Part shown: in pieces, positions 39,120 to 46,825 of the stretch | Layout: the number at the start of each line of letters is the position of its first letter | Position numbering within the stretch: position 1 is the stretch's first letter | Source of the DNA: Mycolicibacterium diernhoferi | GTDB taxonomy: Bacteria; Actinomycetota; Actinomycetes; Mycobacteriales; Mycobacteriaceae | Assembly (NCBI RefSeq): GCF_019456655.1 | Contig: NZ_CP080332.1 | Coordinates: 434,001-498,000, forward strand | Length of the DNA stretch: 64,000 nucleotides | Direction of reading: 5' to 3' | Notes under the pieces: model-generated | What the model was told of the DNA's origin: nothing | Databases searched by the model: none | What the model saw: the letters and a program-made list of their open reading frames with translations, nothing else | Made by a program: the position numbers and the translations under genes

Positions 39120-40469
39120 TCAGCAAGCGGGCGCCGACGCGGCGGTGGTGAATCGGCTGGCGGGGCGGTTCAAGCCCAGGTGGCCGCGCAGGGTGGAGCC
39201 GGTGTACTCGGTGCGGAACAGGCCGCGTCGCTGCAACTCGGGCACCACATGGTCGACGAACGCCGACAGCGAGGACGGCAGCGCCGGGGGGATGAGGTTG
39301 AATCCGTCGGCCGCGCCGGTGGTGAACCATTCCTCGATGGTGTCGGCGACCTGTTCCGGGGTTCCGGCGAACACCCGGTGCCCGCGGCCCCCGCTGAGCC
39401 GCAGCAGCAGTTCGCGCACCGTCAGCTTCTCGTTGTGCACCATGCGCTTCACCAGCGCGTACCGGCTCTTGATGAAATGCGTTCCGGTGTCCTGGCGGTC
39501 GGTGAAGTCCAGCCGCCGGTCCAGGTCGTCGTGGGTGACCGGGAAGCCGACGATGCTGCTGAGTTGCTCGAGCCCGTAGTCGGGGACGGTGAGGTCCTCG
39601 AGCTGGCGTTGGAGGGCGTGTGCCTCGGCTTCGGTCCCGCCGATGATCGCCGACAGGCCGGGCAGGATGTGCACCTCGTCGGGGTTGCGGCCGTGCCGGC
39701 GGATCCGGGCCTTCACGTCGGTGTAGAAGTCGCGGCCCTCCTCCAGGGTGGGCTGGGCGGTGAAGATGGCCTCGGCGTACTTGGTGGCGAAGTCCTTCCC
39801 GGGCTCCGATGACCCGGCCTGGAACAGCACCGGCCGGCCCTGCGGGGAACGCGGGACTTCCAGCGGCCCGGCCACCGAGAAGTGCTCGCCGACGTGGTCG
39901 ATGCGGTGGATCTTGTCCGGGTCGACGAAGCGCGGGGCGTCCTTGTCACCGACGATGGCGTCGTCTTCCCAGCTGTCCCAAAGTTTCTGGGTGACCTGCA
40001 GGAATTCGTCGGCGCGGCGGTACCGGTGGTCGGGGTCGGGGTGGTTGGGATAGCCGAAGTTGGCGGCGGCGTCGGCGTTGGCGGTGGTGACGATGTTCCA
40101 GCCGGCCCGGCCCTTGCTGACGTGGTCGAGCGTGGCGAAACGCCGGGCCAGGCTGTACGGGTCGTTGTATGTCGTCGACGCGGTCGAGACCAGCCCGATC
40201 TGGCTGGTGGCCCCCGACAGTGCGGTCACCAGGGTGAACGGGTCCAGCGCGTCGAACGGGCGGAACTCGGTCTTGCCCTTGAGCACCGGGTGGTCGGCGA
40301 AGAAGATCGCGTCCAGTTTGCCGCGTTCGGCGGTCCGGGCGAGGTCGATGTAGTGGTCGATGTCGGTGATCCCGGCGATCCGGGTCTCGGGGAGTCGCCA
40401 GGCGGCCTCGTGCTGGCCGATGTTGCGCAGAAATGCGTTCAGGTGCAGTTGTCGTGGCAGCGTCGCCAT
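39120..40469 (-). CDS. FMN-dependent monooxygenase, NtaA/SnaA/DszA family, sulfonate operon
   Basis: A protein of 449 residues of the luciferase-like NtaA/SnaA/DszA class (LHLNAFLRNIGQHEAAWR, KLDAIFFADHP, GRAGWNIVTTANADAAANFG, FQAGSSEPGKDFA). It needs reduced FMN from a separate reductase and oxidises carbon next to sulfur or nitrogen. In an operon with SsuABC-type transporter genes it probably releases sulfite from an imported organosulfur compound. The ATG at 40467-40469 has GAGGAC nine bases upstream. No reductase is in the operon, though a flavin reductase lies 20 kb away. The exact substrate is unknown. Confidence 0.82.
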   Translation of the reverse strand: MATLPRQLHLNAFLRNIGQHEAAWRLPETRIAGITDIDHYIDLARTAERGKLDAIFFADHPVLKGKTEFRPFDALDPFTLVTALSGATSQIGLVSTASTTYNDPYSLARRFATLDHVSKGRAGWNIVTTANADAAANFGYPNHPDPDHRYRRADEFLQVTQKLWDSWEDDAIVGDKDAPRFVDPDKIHRIDHVGEHFSVAGPLEVPRSPQGRPVLFQAGSSEPGKDFATKYAEAIFTAQPTLEEGRDFYTDVKARIRRHGRNPDEVHILPGLSAIIGGTEAEAHALQRQLEDLTVPDYGLEQLSSIVGFPVTHDDLDRRLDFTDRQDTGTHFIKSRYALVKRMVHNEKLTVRELLLRLSGGRGHRVFAGTPEQVADTIEEWFTTGAADGFNLIPPALPSSLSAFVDHVVPELQRRGLFRTEYTGSTLRGHLGLNRPASRFTTAASAPAC

Positions 40470-40561
40470 GGTGATGCGTCCTCGGTCTCGGGTGCGCGTG
40501 CAGTCCGCTCCCATTCGACGCGGATCGGTGCCCAGCGAGAACAATTACGATCAGCGAAATT

Positions 40562-41158
40562 TCAGAGGGTGTTCAGGCCGCGCAACAGGACCGCGAGACC
40601 GAACTCGAAGGCATCCTCGGCGCGATCGGCCTTGGCGGCGCCGGTGTCGAGGGCGGCCGCGAGCTCCGGGCCGACGTCGGGGCTGGTACCCCACGGAGTC
40701 GCCGGGGCGGCCGCGTCGAGCGCCGAGCCGAGGACGAAGCTGTCGATCAGGGTGATGATGCGCAGCGTGTCGTCGGCGCCGAAGCCGGCCTCGGTCAGGG
40801 TGCGTGCCAGCGCGTTGTACATGCCGGTCGCCTGCTCGCTGGCGACAGGATAGGCCGTCAACAGCGGAATCAGCCGCGGGTAGCGGGCGTAGCTGCGACG
40901 GTAGGACCGCATGATGGCGGCGACGACGTCGATCCAGGGCCCGGTGGGCTCGGGGAGTTCGACCTCACTCATGGCCTTCTCGCGCAGCAGTTCGATGATC
41001 TGCTCCCGTCCGGACACGTGGTTGTACAGCGAGGACGGGCTGACCTTGAGCCTGCGGGCCAGCTCCGGAATGGTGAATCCACCGGTCGCGTCGACCAGAT
41101 CCATTGCTGCCGAGGCGATCCGGTCGCCGGACAGGATTGCCACCCGGGGTCGTCCCAT
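40562..41158 (-). CDS. TetR-family regulator, divergent from agmatine genes
   Basis: A protein of 198 residues. The N-terminal helix-turn-helix is clear (FTIPELARRLKVSPSSLYNHV) and the C-terminal part has the TetR_C pattern (RLIPLLTAYPVASEQATGMY). The ATG at 41156-41158 has AGGAG nine bases upstream. It is divergent from aguB, and a perfect palindrome lies between them, the likely autoregulatory operator. It is also upstream of, and codirectional with, the sulfonate operon (92-base gap), so it may affect that too. Pseudomonas AguR, which represses aguBA, is also TetR-type. Confidence 0.83.
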   Translation of the reverse strand: MGRPRVAILSGDRIASAAMDLVDATGGFTIPELARRLKVSPSSLYNHVSGREQIIELLREKAMSEVELPEPTGPWIDVVAAIMRSYRRSYARYPRLIPLLTAYPVASEQATGMYNALARTLTEAGFGADDTLRIITLIDSFVLGSALDAAAPATPWGTSPDVGPELAAALDTGAAKADRAEDAFEFGLAVLLRGLNTL

Positions 41159-41206
41159 GCCGATCACTCCTGCCCTCTTTACAACGGCGTGTGCACACCC
41201 CACAAT

Positions 41207-41225
41207 AAACGAATCTGATTCGTTT
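41207..41225. promoter_or_regulatory. TetR-type operator palindrome between tetR and aguB
   Basis: AAACGAATC, one base T, GATTCGTTT forms a perfect 9-1-9 palindrome. It lies 13 bases before the aguB ATG and 48 bases before the tetR start, a typical position for a TetR protein controlling both directions. The aguB ribosome site AGGAG follows it directly. Confidence 0.8.
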
Positions 41226-41238
41226 TAGGAGTCCCGAC

Positions 41239-42219
41239 ATGCAGACGCTGATCGCCGCCGCCGCCGAACCGCTGTCCCGTTCGCACCCGTCGCAGCGGCC
41301 GCCGTTGCGGGTGGGTCTGGTGCAGCACCGGTGGCGTTCCGACGCCGCCGAACTGGCCCGGGTGCTGCGCGAGGGCATCGACCGGGCGGCCGGCGAGGGC
41401 GCCACCGCGGTGTTCCTGCCGGAGATCACGCTGCTGCGCTACCCGGCGGACGTGCCTGCCGGGGCCAACCCGGGTGAGCGTGCCGAGGACCTCACCGGTG
41501 GACCGACTTTCGCGCTGGCGGCCGAGGCTGCGCGCGCCAACGGCATCTTCGTGCACGCCTCGCTGTACGAGAAGGCGCCGGCAGCAGACGGTTTGGGCTA
41601 CAACACCGCGATCCTGGTGTCGCCGGCCGGGGAGTTGGTGGGCCGAACCCGCAAGATGCACATCCCCATCTCGGCCGGTTACTACGAGGACACGTACTTT
41701 CGGGCGGGCCCGGCCGAGAACGCGTACCCGGTCTATGACCCCGACGGACTCGGCGCCCGGATCGGGCTGCCGACCTGCTGGGACGAATGGTTTCCCGAGG
41801 TGGCGCGCAACTATGCCCTCGGTGGCGCCGAGATCGTCGTCTACCCGACGGCGATCGGGTCGGAGCCGGTGTTCCCGGCCCTCGACACCCAGCCGCTGTG
41901 GCAGCAGGTGATCGTCGCCAACGGCATCAGCAGCGGCCTGTTCATGGTGGTGCCGAACCGCACCGGGAACGAGGGGGCGCTGTCGTTCTACGGTTCCTCG
42001 TTCATCTCCGACCCGTACGGCCGGGTGCTGGTGCAGGCACCGCGTGACGAGGAGGCGGTGCTGGTCGCCGATCTGGATCTGGACCAGCGCCGGGACTGGT
42101 TGGAGCTCTTCCCGTTCCTGCTGACCCGCCGCCCGGACAGCTACGGTGCGCTGACCGCACCGGTGGACCCGACGCAGCCGTACGGGGTGGGGCACGCGGC
42201 CACCGAGGTGGTGAAATGA
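41239..42219 (+). CDS. aguB: N-carbamoylputrescine amidase (nitrilase superfamily)
   Basis: A protein of 326 residues with the nitrilase catalytic triad Glu62 (FLPEIT), Lys139 (TRKMHI) and Cys180 (PTCWDEW). The segment ISAGYYEDTYFRAG is typical of N-carbamoylputrescine amidase. It hydrolyses N-carbamoylputrescine to putrescine, ammonia and carbon dioxide. AGGAG lies seven bases before the ATG. The first 25 residues are an extension before the fold (LRVGLVQHRW). The next gene, agmatine deiminase, overlaps its stop by four bases, which confirms the pathway. Confidence 0.9.
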   Translation: MQTLIAAAAEPLSRSHPSQRPPLRVGLVQHRWRSDAAELARVLREGIDRAAGEGATAVFLPEITLLRYPADVPAGANPGERAEDLTGGPTFALAAEAARANGIFVHASLYEKAPAADGLGYNTAILVSPAGELVGRTRKMHIPISAGYYEDTYFRAGPAENAYPVYDPDGLGARIGLPTCWDEWFPEVARNYALGGAEIVVYPTAIGSEPVFPALDTQPLWQQVIVANGISSGLFMVVPNRTGNEGALSFYGSSFISDPYGRVLVQAPRDEEAVLVADLDLDQRRDWLELFPFLLTRRPDSYGALTAPVDPTQPYGVGHAATEVVK

Positions 42220-43232
42220 CCGGCTATGTCATGCCCGCCGAGGGCGCCCCGCAGGACCGGGTGTGGATGGCGTTCCCGTCCGCGGGCTACTCACTCGGCG
42301 AGACCGAGGCGCAGCACCATGAGGCGCGCTCCACCTGGGCGGCCGTGGCGCACGCGATCGCCGAGTTCGAACCGGTCACGCTGCTGGTCGATCCCGGCGA
42401 GGTCGAGGCCGCCAAACGGTATGTCTCCCAGGACATCGAGCTGGTCGAGGTGCCGCTCAACGACGCCTGGATGCGCGATATCGGTCCGACCTTCGTGCAC
42501 GCCGAGGACGGGTCGGTGGCGGCGGTGGACTGGGTGTTCAACGGCTGGGGCGCCCAGGACTGGGCGCGCTGGGATCGCGACGCGAAGGTCGGCGCGCTGG
42601 TCGCCGAGATCGCCGGGGTGCCGGTGGTGTCCTCGCCACTGGTCAACGAGGGCGGTGGAATTCAGGTCGACGGGCGGGGCACGGTGCTGGTCACCGAGAC
42701 CGTGCAGCTCGATCCGGGCCGCAACCCGGGCCTCGGCAGGGCCGATGTCGAGGCGGAACTACGCCGCACCATCGGGGCGAGCGAGGTGGTGTGGTTGCCG
42801 CGCGGGCTGACCCGCGACTCGCAGCGTTTCGGCACCCGCGGGCACGTCGACATCGTCGCCGCGTTCACCGCCCCGGGCCGGCTGCTGCTGCACACCCAGA
42901 CCGCCGAGGATCACCCGGACAGTTCGGTGTGCAAGGAAATTCGGGACTCGTTGGCCGACCGATTCGAGATCGTGGAGATGCCGGCGCCGGACACCCTCAC
43001 CGACGACGAGGGCTATGTCGACTACAGCTACATCAATCATCTGGTGGTCAACGGCGGTGTCATCGCCTGCGCCTTCGGTGACCCACGCGACGCCGACGCC
43101 GCGGCCATCCTGGCCGAACAGTACCCGGGCCGGACCGTGGTGTCGGTGGATGCCCGGGCACTGTTCGCTCGCGGCGGGGGGATTCACTGCATCACCCAGC
43201 AGCAGCCCTCCGCGCAGATCAGACCAGCGTGA
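42216..43232 (+). CDS. aguA: Agmatine deiminase
   Basis: A protein of 338 residues of the peptidyl-arginine-deiminase/agmatine deiminase fold: NDAWMRDIGPTF, then NEGGGIQVDGRG, TRGHVDI (catalytic His) and GGGIHCITQQQP with the nucleophile Cys325. It converts agmatine to N-carbamoylputrescine and ammonia, and aguB takes the product on to putrescine. Its ATG overlaps the aguB stop by four bases. Its last 14 bases overlap the end of the ohr gene on the other strand. Confidence 0.92.
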   Translation: MTGYVMPAEGAPQDRVWMAFPSAGYSLGETEAQHHEARSTWAAVAHAIAEFEPVTLLVDPGEVEAAKRYVSQDIELVEVPLNDAWMRDIGPTFVHAEDGSVAAVDWVFNGWGAQDWARWDRDAKVGALVAEIAGVPVVSSPLVNEGGGIQVDGRGTVLVTETVQLDPGRNPGLGRADVEAELRRTIGASEVVWLPRGLTRDSQRFGTRGHVDIVAAFTAPGRLLLHTQTAEDHPDSSVCKEIRDSLADRFEIVEMPAPDTLTDDEGYVDYSYINHLVVNGGVIACAFGDPRDADAAAILAEQYPGRTVVSVDARALFARGGGIHCITQQQPSAQIRPA

Positions 43233-43623
43233 TGGTCACCGGGATGTTGCCGCGGGTGGCCTTCGAGTAGGGGCAGACCTGATGGGCGCCGTCGACGATC
43301 GCCTGGGCGGTCTCGGGGGCGACGCCGGGGATGCTGACGTTCAGCCGTGCCTCCAGTGAGAAGGCACCGTCGGTGTTGACCAGGTCGACCTCGGCGTCGA
43401 CGGCCGTCTCGGCGGGCAGCTTGACCTTGTGCTGACCGGCGACCAGGCCCATGGCGCTCAGGTAGCAGGCCGACCAGCCGGCGGCGAACAGCTGCTCGGG
43501 GTTGGTGCCGGTGCCGGTGGCCCCGGGCGGGGTCAGCTGGATGTCCAGGTTGCCGTCCGAGCTGTAGGACTCACCCTGGCGGCCGCCGGTGGTGTGGGTC
43601 TGGGCGGTGTACTGAACGGTCAT
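43219..43623 (-). CDS. ohr: Organic hydroperoxide resistance protein (OsmC/Ohr family)
   Basis: A protein of 134 residues with the two reactive cysteines of Ohr, in GWSACYLSAMG near residue 55 and VCPYSKATRGN near residue 118. It reduces fatty-acid and other organic peroxides with lipoyl-type thiols. The ATG at 43621-43623 starts MTVQYTAQTHTTGG, the usual Ohr N terminus. It is divergent from a MarR regulator with an OhrR-type sensor cysteine. Its 3' end overlaps aguA by 14 bases. Confidence 0.9.
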   Translation of the reverse strand: MTVQYTAQTHTTGGRQGESYSSDGNLDIQLTPPGATGTGTNPEQLFAAGWSACYLSAMGLVAGQHKVKLPAETAVDAEVDLVNTDGAFSLEARLNVSIPGVAPETAQAIVDGAHQVCPYSKATRGNIPVTITLV

Positions 43624-43722
43624 CGTGTGCTCCTTGAGGTCGTATCGGCCCGTTCTGTCGGACGCGACTGGCTGGTAGAACTCCACCACGCAATGATTCA
43701 TTCCCGATTTAATCGTGCGCGC

Positions 43723-43734
43723 TACAATTTTGTG
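43723..43734. promoter_or_regulatory. Possible OhrR operator between ohr and ohrR
   Basis: TACAATTTTGTG is an imperfect palindrome containing TACAATT, the half-site known for OhrR operators. It ends directly before the regulator ATG and is 100 bases from the ohr start. Being so close to the ATG it would strongly affect the regulator's own expression. Confidence 0.4.
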
Positions 43735-44202
43735 ATGAAGCCCGGTGTGATCAAGCCCAGCCCGCCTCCGCTGTCCGACTTTCTGTGCTTCGCCGTGTAC
43801 TCGGCCAACCTCGCCTACGGCAAGGCCTACAAGACGATCCTGGACAAGCTCGGCATCACCTATACCCAGTATCTGGTGATCGTGGCGCTCTGGGAGGAGG
43901 ACAACCAGACCGTCAGCGGGCTCGGCGAGAAGCTGTTCCTGGAATCGAACACGCTGACCCCCATCCTCAAACGGCTGGAAGCCATGGGCTACCTGACGCG
44001 GCGGCGCTCCACCGACGACGAGCGCCAGGTGGTGGTGAGCCTGACCGAGGCCGCCCGGACCCTGCGCGAACAGGGGGTGGAGATGGACCTGGTGGCCGCC
44101 ACCGGGCTCTCGCCAGAGGAGTTCGCGATATTGCAGCGCGGCCTGGTGAAGCTGCGCGGCAACCTGCGCGCACACGTGCAGGAAAACGCACCCCAGGAGT
44201 GA
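43735..44202 (+). CDS. ohrR: MarR-family peroxide sensor (OhrR-like)
   Basis: A protein of 155 residues with the OhrR N terminus LSDFLCFAVYSAN, where Cys18 is the peroxide-sensing cysteine. The winged helix follows (TVSGLGEKLFLESNTLTPIL, then TRRRSTDDERQVVVSL). Oxidation of the cysteine releases it from DNA so that ohr is expressed. It is divergent from ohr with a 111-base gap. ATG at 43735 is chosen on similarity; the frame is open further upstream, including an ATG about 14 codons earlier, but that part is not OhrR-like. No clear ribosome site. Confidence 0.85.
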   Translation: MKPGVIKPSPPPLSDFLCFAVYSANLAYGKAYKTILDKLGITYTQYLVIVALWEEDNQTVSGLGEKLFLESNTLTPILKRLEAMGYLTRRRSTDDERQVVVSLTEAARTLREQGVEMDLVAATGLSPEEFAILQRGLVKLRGNLRAHVQENAPQE

Positions 44203-44211
44203 CGCGTCACC

Positions 44212-44217
44212 CATAAT
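44212..44217 (+). promoter_or_regulatory. Predicted -10 of the FAD monooxygenase gene (leaderless)
   Basis: CATAAT lies six bases before the GTG start at 44224, close to the ideal TATAAT, and no ribosome binding site is present. Confidence 0.5.
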
Positions 44218-44223
44218 CACGTC

Positions 44224-45801
44224 GTGACCGACACCGACGTACTGATCGCGGGCGCCGGCCCGATCGGTCTGACCGCCGCCATCGAACTCGCGCGCCGCGG
44301 TATTGCCGTCCGGATCGTCGACCCACTGCGCGAGCCGCCCCAGTACGCCAAAGCCGTTGGTGTGCAACCCCGCACGCTCGAGGTCTTCGAGCGGATGGGT
44401 GTGCTGCGCCAGATCCTCGATGCGGCGGTGCCGTTCCGCGGCCAACTCGTCTACGTCAACGGGGAGAAGGTCACCCAACTCGAACTCGCCCTGCCCGAGG
44501 ACGTGCCGTTCGGGTTCATCGGACTGCCGCAGTACGCCACCGAGGCCATCCTGCGCGCGGAGCTGACCACCCGCAATGTGCCGATCGAGCGCGGGGTGCG
44601 GCTCGGCGCCTTCGAGCAGGATACCGACGGTGTGACCGCCACCTTGACCGCGCAGGACGGCACCGAGCAGACGGTGCGGGCGCGGTACCTGCTCGGCGCC
44701 GACGGGGCACACTCGATCGTGCGCAAGACCCTCGGGCTGACCTTCGAGGGTGCGGCGTTCGAGGAGCAGTACATGCTCGGCGACGTCGAGGTCGACTGGT
44801 CGCTACCGCACGACTACAACGTCCGGGTGATGCATCAGACCGACGGCGTGGTCGACGACCTGCTGGTGGCTATCCCGCTGCCGGGCCGGGGGCGCTACCG
44901 GATGTCGATGCTCGTGCCCGAGGAGCTGAAGGCGGATTCCGACGGCACTGTGCAGCATGGATTTTCCGAGGGCGGGAAGCCTGAGTTGCACCACATCCAG
45001 ACGGTGCTGGACCGGATGTCCCCGGAACCGGCCGTCGCGCGCAACCTGCGCTGGTCCTCGGTGTTCCGGATCAGTCACCGCATCGTCGACGCCTACGGCA
45101 GGGGTCGGGTGTTCGTGGCCGGCGACGCGGCGCACATCCATCCGCCCACCGGGGCGCAGGGCATGAACACCGGGATCCAGGACGCCCACAACCTGGCCTG
45201 GAAGCTGGCGCTGGCGGCGACCGGTAACGGTGCCGATGGACTGCTGGGCAGCTATGACGCCGAGCGCCGGCCGGTCGGCGAGGAGGTGGTCGGTCGCACC
45301 GTGCGCAGCGCCCGCCACGGTATCGGCGCCGACTCCGAGGATCCGGCCTTCGTGATCCGCCGCGAGGCGCAGTTGCTGATCAGCTATGCCGGCAGCCCGA
45401 TCGTCGCAGACGGCGCCGGGGGCCGCGCGCCCGATGCCCGCGGGTTGGTGCGGCCTGCGGTCGCCGATCCGGTGCGGCTGTACACCCTGCTGGCCGGGAC
45501 GCGGCACACCCTGCTGTTGTATGCCGATGCGGCAACGGGTTTCGAGTCGCTCGAAGCGGTAGCCACGGCGGCGGTGCAGGCCGCGCACGGGTTGCTGGAT
45601 GTCTACGTCGTCGCCCATCCCGACGCCGATGTGGATGCCACCGTGCTGCCTCTGGTGCGCGACACCGACGGGGACTTCGCCAAGGCCTACCGCGTCGACG
45701 GGGCGGCGGCGTTCGTGGTCCGCCCCGACGGGTACCTCGGCTACGTGGGTGCCGCCGAGTCGGCGGCGCTGGTGGAGCATCTGCGGCGCACGTTCCGCTA
45801 G
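44224..45801 (+). CDS. FAD-dependent aromatic hydroxylase-like monooxygenase (MhpA/PheA-TfdB family)
   Basis: A protein of 525 residues with the class A flavin hydroxylase motifs: GAGPIGLTAA at the N terminus (FAD), LGADGAHSIVRK (DG motif), and VFVAGDAAHIHPPTGAQGMN (GD motif). The C-terminal third has the thioredoxin-like fold of the phenol hydroxylase group. It hydroxylates an aromatic ring or related substrate using NAD(P)H and oxygen; the substrate cannot be told. The start GTG has CATAAT six bases upstream. Its TAG stop forms one CTAG tetranucleotide with the TAG of the convergent dehydrogenase gene. Confidence 0.85.
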   Translation: MTDTDVLIAGAGPIGLTAAIELARRGIAVRIVDPLREPPQYAKAVGVQPRTLEVFERMGVLRQILDAAVPFRGQLVYVNGEKVTQLELALPEDVPFGFIGLPQYATEAILRAELTTRNVPIERGVRLGAFEQDTDGVTATLTAQDGTEQTVRARYLLGADGAHSIVRKTLGLTFEGAAFEEQYMLGDVEVDWSLPHDYNVRVMHQTDGVVDDLLVAIPLPGRGRYRMSMLVPEELKADSDGTVQHGFSEGGKPELHHIQTVLDRMSPEPAVARNLRWSSVFRISHRIVDAYGRGRVFVAGDAAHIHPPTGAQGMNTGIQDAHNLAWKLALAATGNGADGLLGSYDAERRPVGEEVVGRTVRSARHGIGADSEDPAFVIRREAQLLISYAGSPIVADGAGGRAPDARGLVRPAVADPVRLYTLLAGTRHTLLLYADAATGFESLEAVATAAVQAAHGLLDVYVVAHPDADVDATVLPLVRDTDGDFAKAYRVDGAAAFVVRPDGYLGYVGAAESAALVEHLRRTFR

Positions 45802-46823
45802 GGCACCAACATCACCTTCAGGTGGTTTCCGGCCCGTGACATCGCGGCGTCGTATCCGGCCGCAGCCTCGTCCAACGGCAGTGTGGTGGTGAAGATTCCG
45901 TCCACATCGAGCCGCCCGGCCCGCAGCAGCGGCACGAGTTCCGGCCAGGTCTGCTGCACCGGGGCGGTGGTCAACCGGATGGTCAGGCTGCGGATCAGGC
46001 AGGCCAGCGCCGGCAGCGGGTAGGGCTGCAGATCGTGCACGCCGACGATGGACACCGTGCCGCCGGTGCGCACGGTGTCCAGGGCGTCGTTGATGGAGGC
46101 GTCGGTGCCGACGGCGTCGATGACCGAATCGACGCCGAGGCCGCCGGTGGCCTCCCGGATCGCGGCGGCACCGGCCGGCTCCACCGGCACGGCACCGTCC
46201 TGCTGGGCACGGTCCCGGCGCGCCGGCACGGGATCAATCGCGTAAACCGTTGCCGCGCCGAGGGTCAGGGCACTGCGCAGGGCGCACATGCCGACGGCGC
46301 CGAGACCGATCACCGCGACCGAGCCGCCGAGCGGGATATCGGCGCGTTTGGCCGCCGCCCACCCGGTGGCCAGATTGTCGGTCAGCAGCAACGCCTGTTC
46401 GGTGCTGATGCCCTCCGGCATCCGCAGCAACTGGAAGTCCGCGGCCGGCACCGCCAGCAGTTCGGACTGCGCCCCGCCCAGGGCGCCGGAACCGAAGATC
46501 TGCGGACCGTGCACGCACCGGATCGGGTCGTGGGTGGCGCATCCGGCGCAGCGCCCGCAGCCGGCGACCGAGGAGACCAGCACCCGGTCTCCGACGGTGA
46601 ATCCGCGCACCTCCGAACCGGTTTCGACGATCGTGCCGATAGCCTCGTGACCCAGGGCGACCGGTTCGAAGATCGGGTAGTGGCCCTCCAGGAAGTGCAG
46701 ATCCGATCCACAGATCGCGGTGGCGTCGACCTGGACGACGGCGCCGTCCGCCCCGGGAAGCTGCGGGTCCGGCCGCACCTGTACGTCGACGGCCCCAGTG
46801 GCGTCGACCACGACTGAACGCAT
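45798..46823 (-). CDS. Zinc-dependent alcohol dehydrogenase (MDR family)
   Basis: A protein of 341 residues. The catalytic zinc region reads ICGSDLHFLEGHYP with GHEAIG, the structural zinc loop has four cysteines in CGRCAGCATHDPIRC, and the cofactor site is VIGLGAVGM. It should oxidise a secondary alcohol with NAD(P). ATG at 46821-46823 is preferred because GGAGGA lies six bases upstream; an in-frame ATG two codons earlier touches that ribosome site, so it is less likely. It follows the Baeyer-Villiger monooxygenase on the same strand, three bases beyond its stop, so the two probably act in sequence. Confidence 0.87.
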   Translation of the reverse strand: MRSVVVDATGAVDVQVRPDPQLPGADGAVVQVDATAICGSDLHFLEGHYPIFEPVALGHEAIGTIVETGSEVRGFTVGDRVLVSSVAGCGRCAGCATHDPIRCVHGPQIFGSGALGGAQSELLAVPAADFQLLRMPEGISTEQALLLTDNLATGWAAAKRADIPLGGSVAVIGLGAVGMCALRSALTLGAATVYAIDPVPARRDRAQQDGAVPVEPAGAAAIREATGGLGVDSVIDAVGTDASINDALDTVRTGGTVSIVGVHDLQPYPLPALACLIRSLTIRLTTAPVQQTWPELVPLLRAGRLDVDGIFTTTLPLDEAAAGYDAAMSRAGNHLKVMLVP

Positions 46824-46825
46824 GC

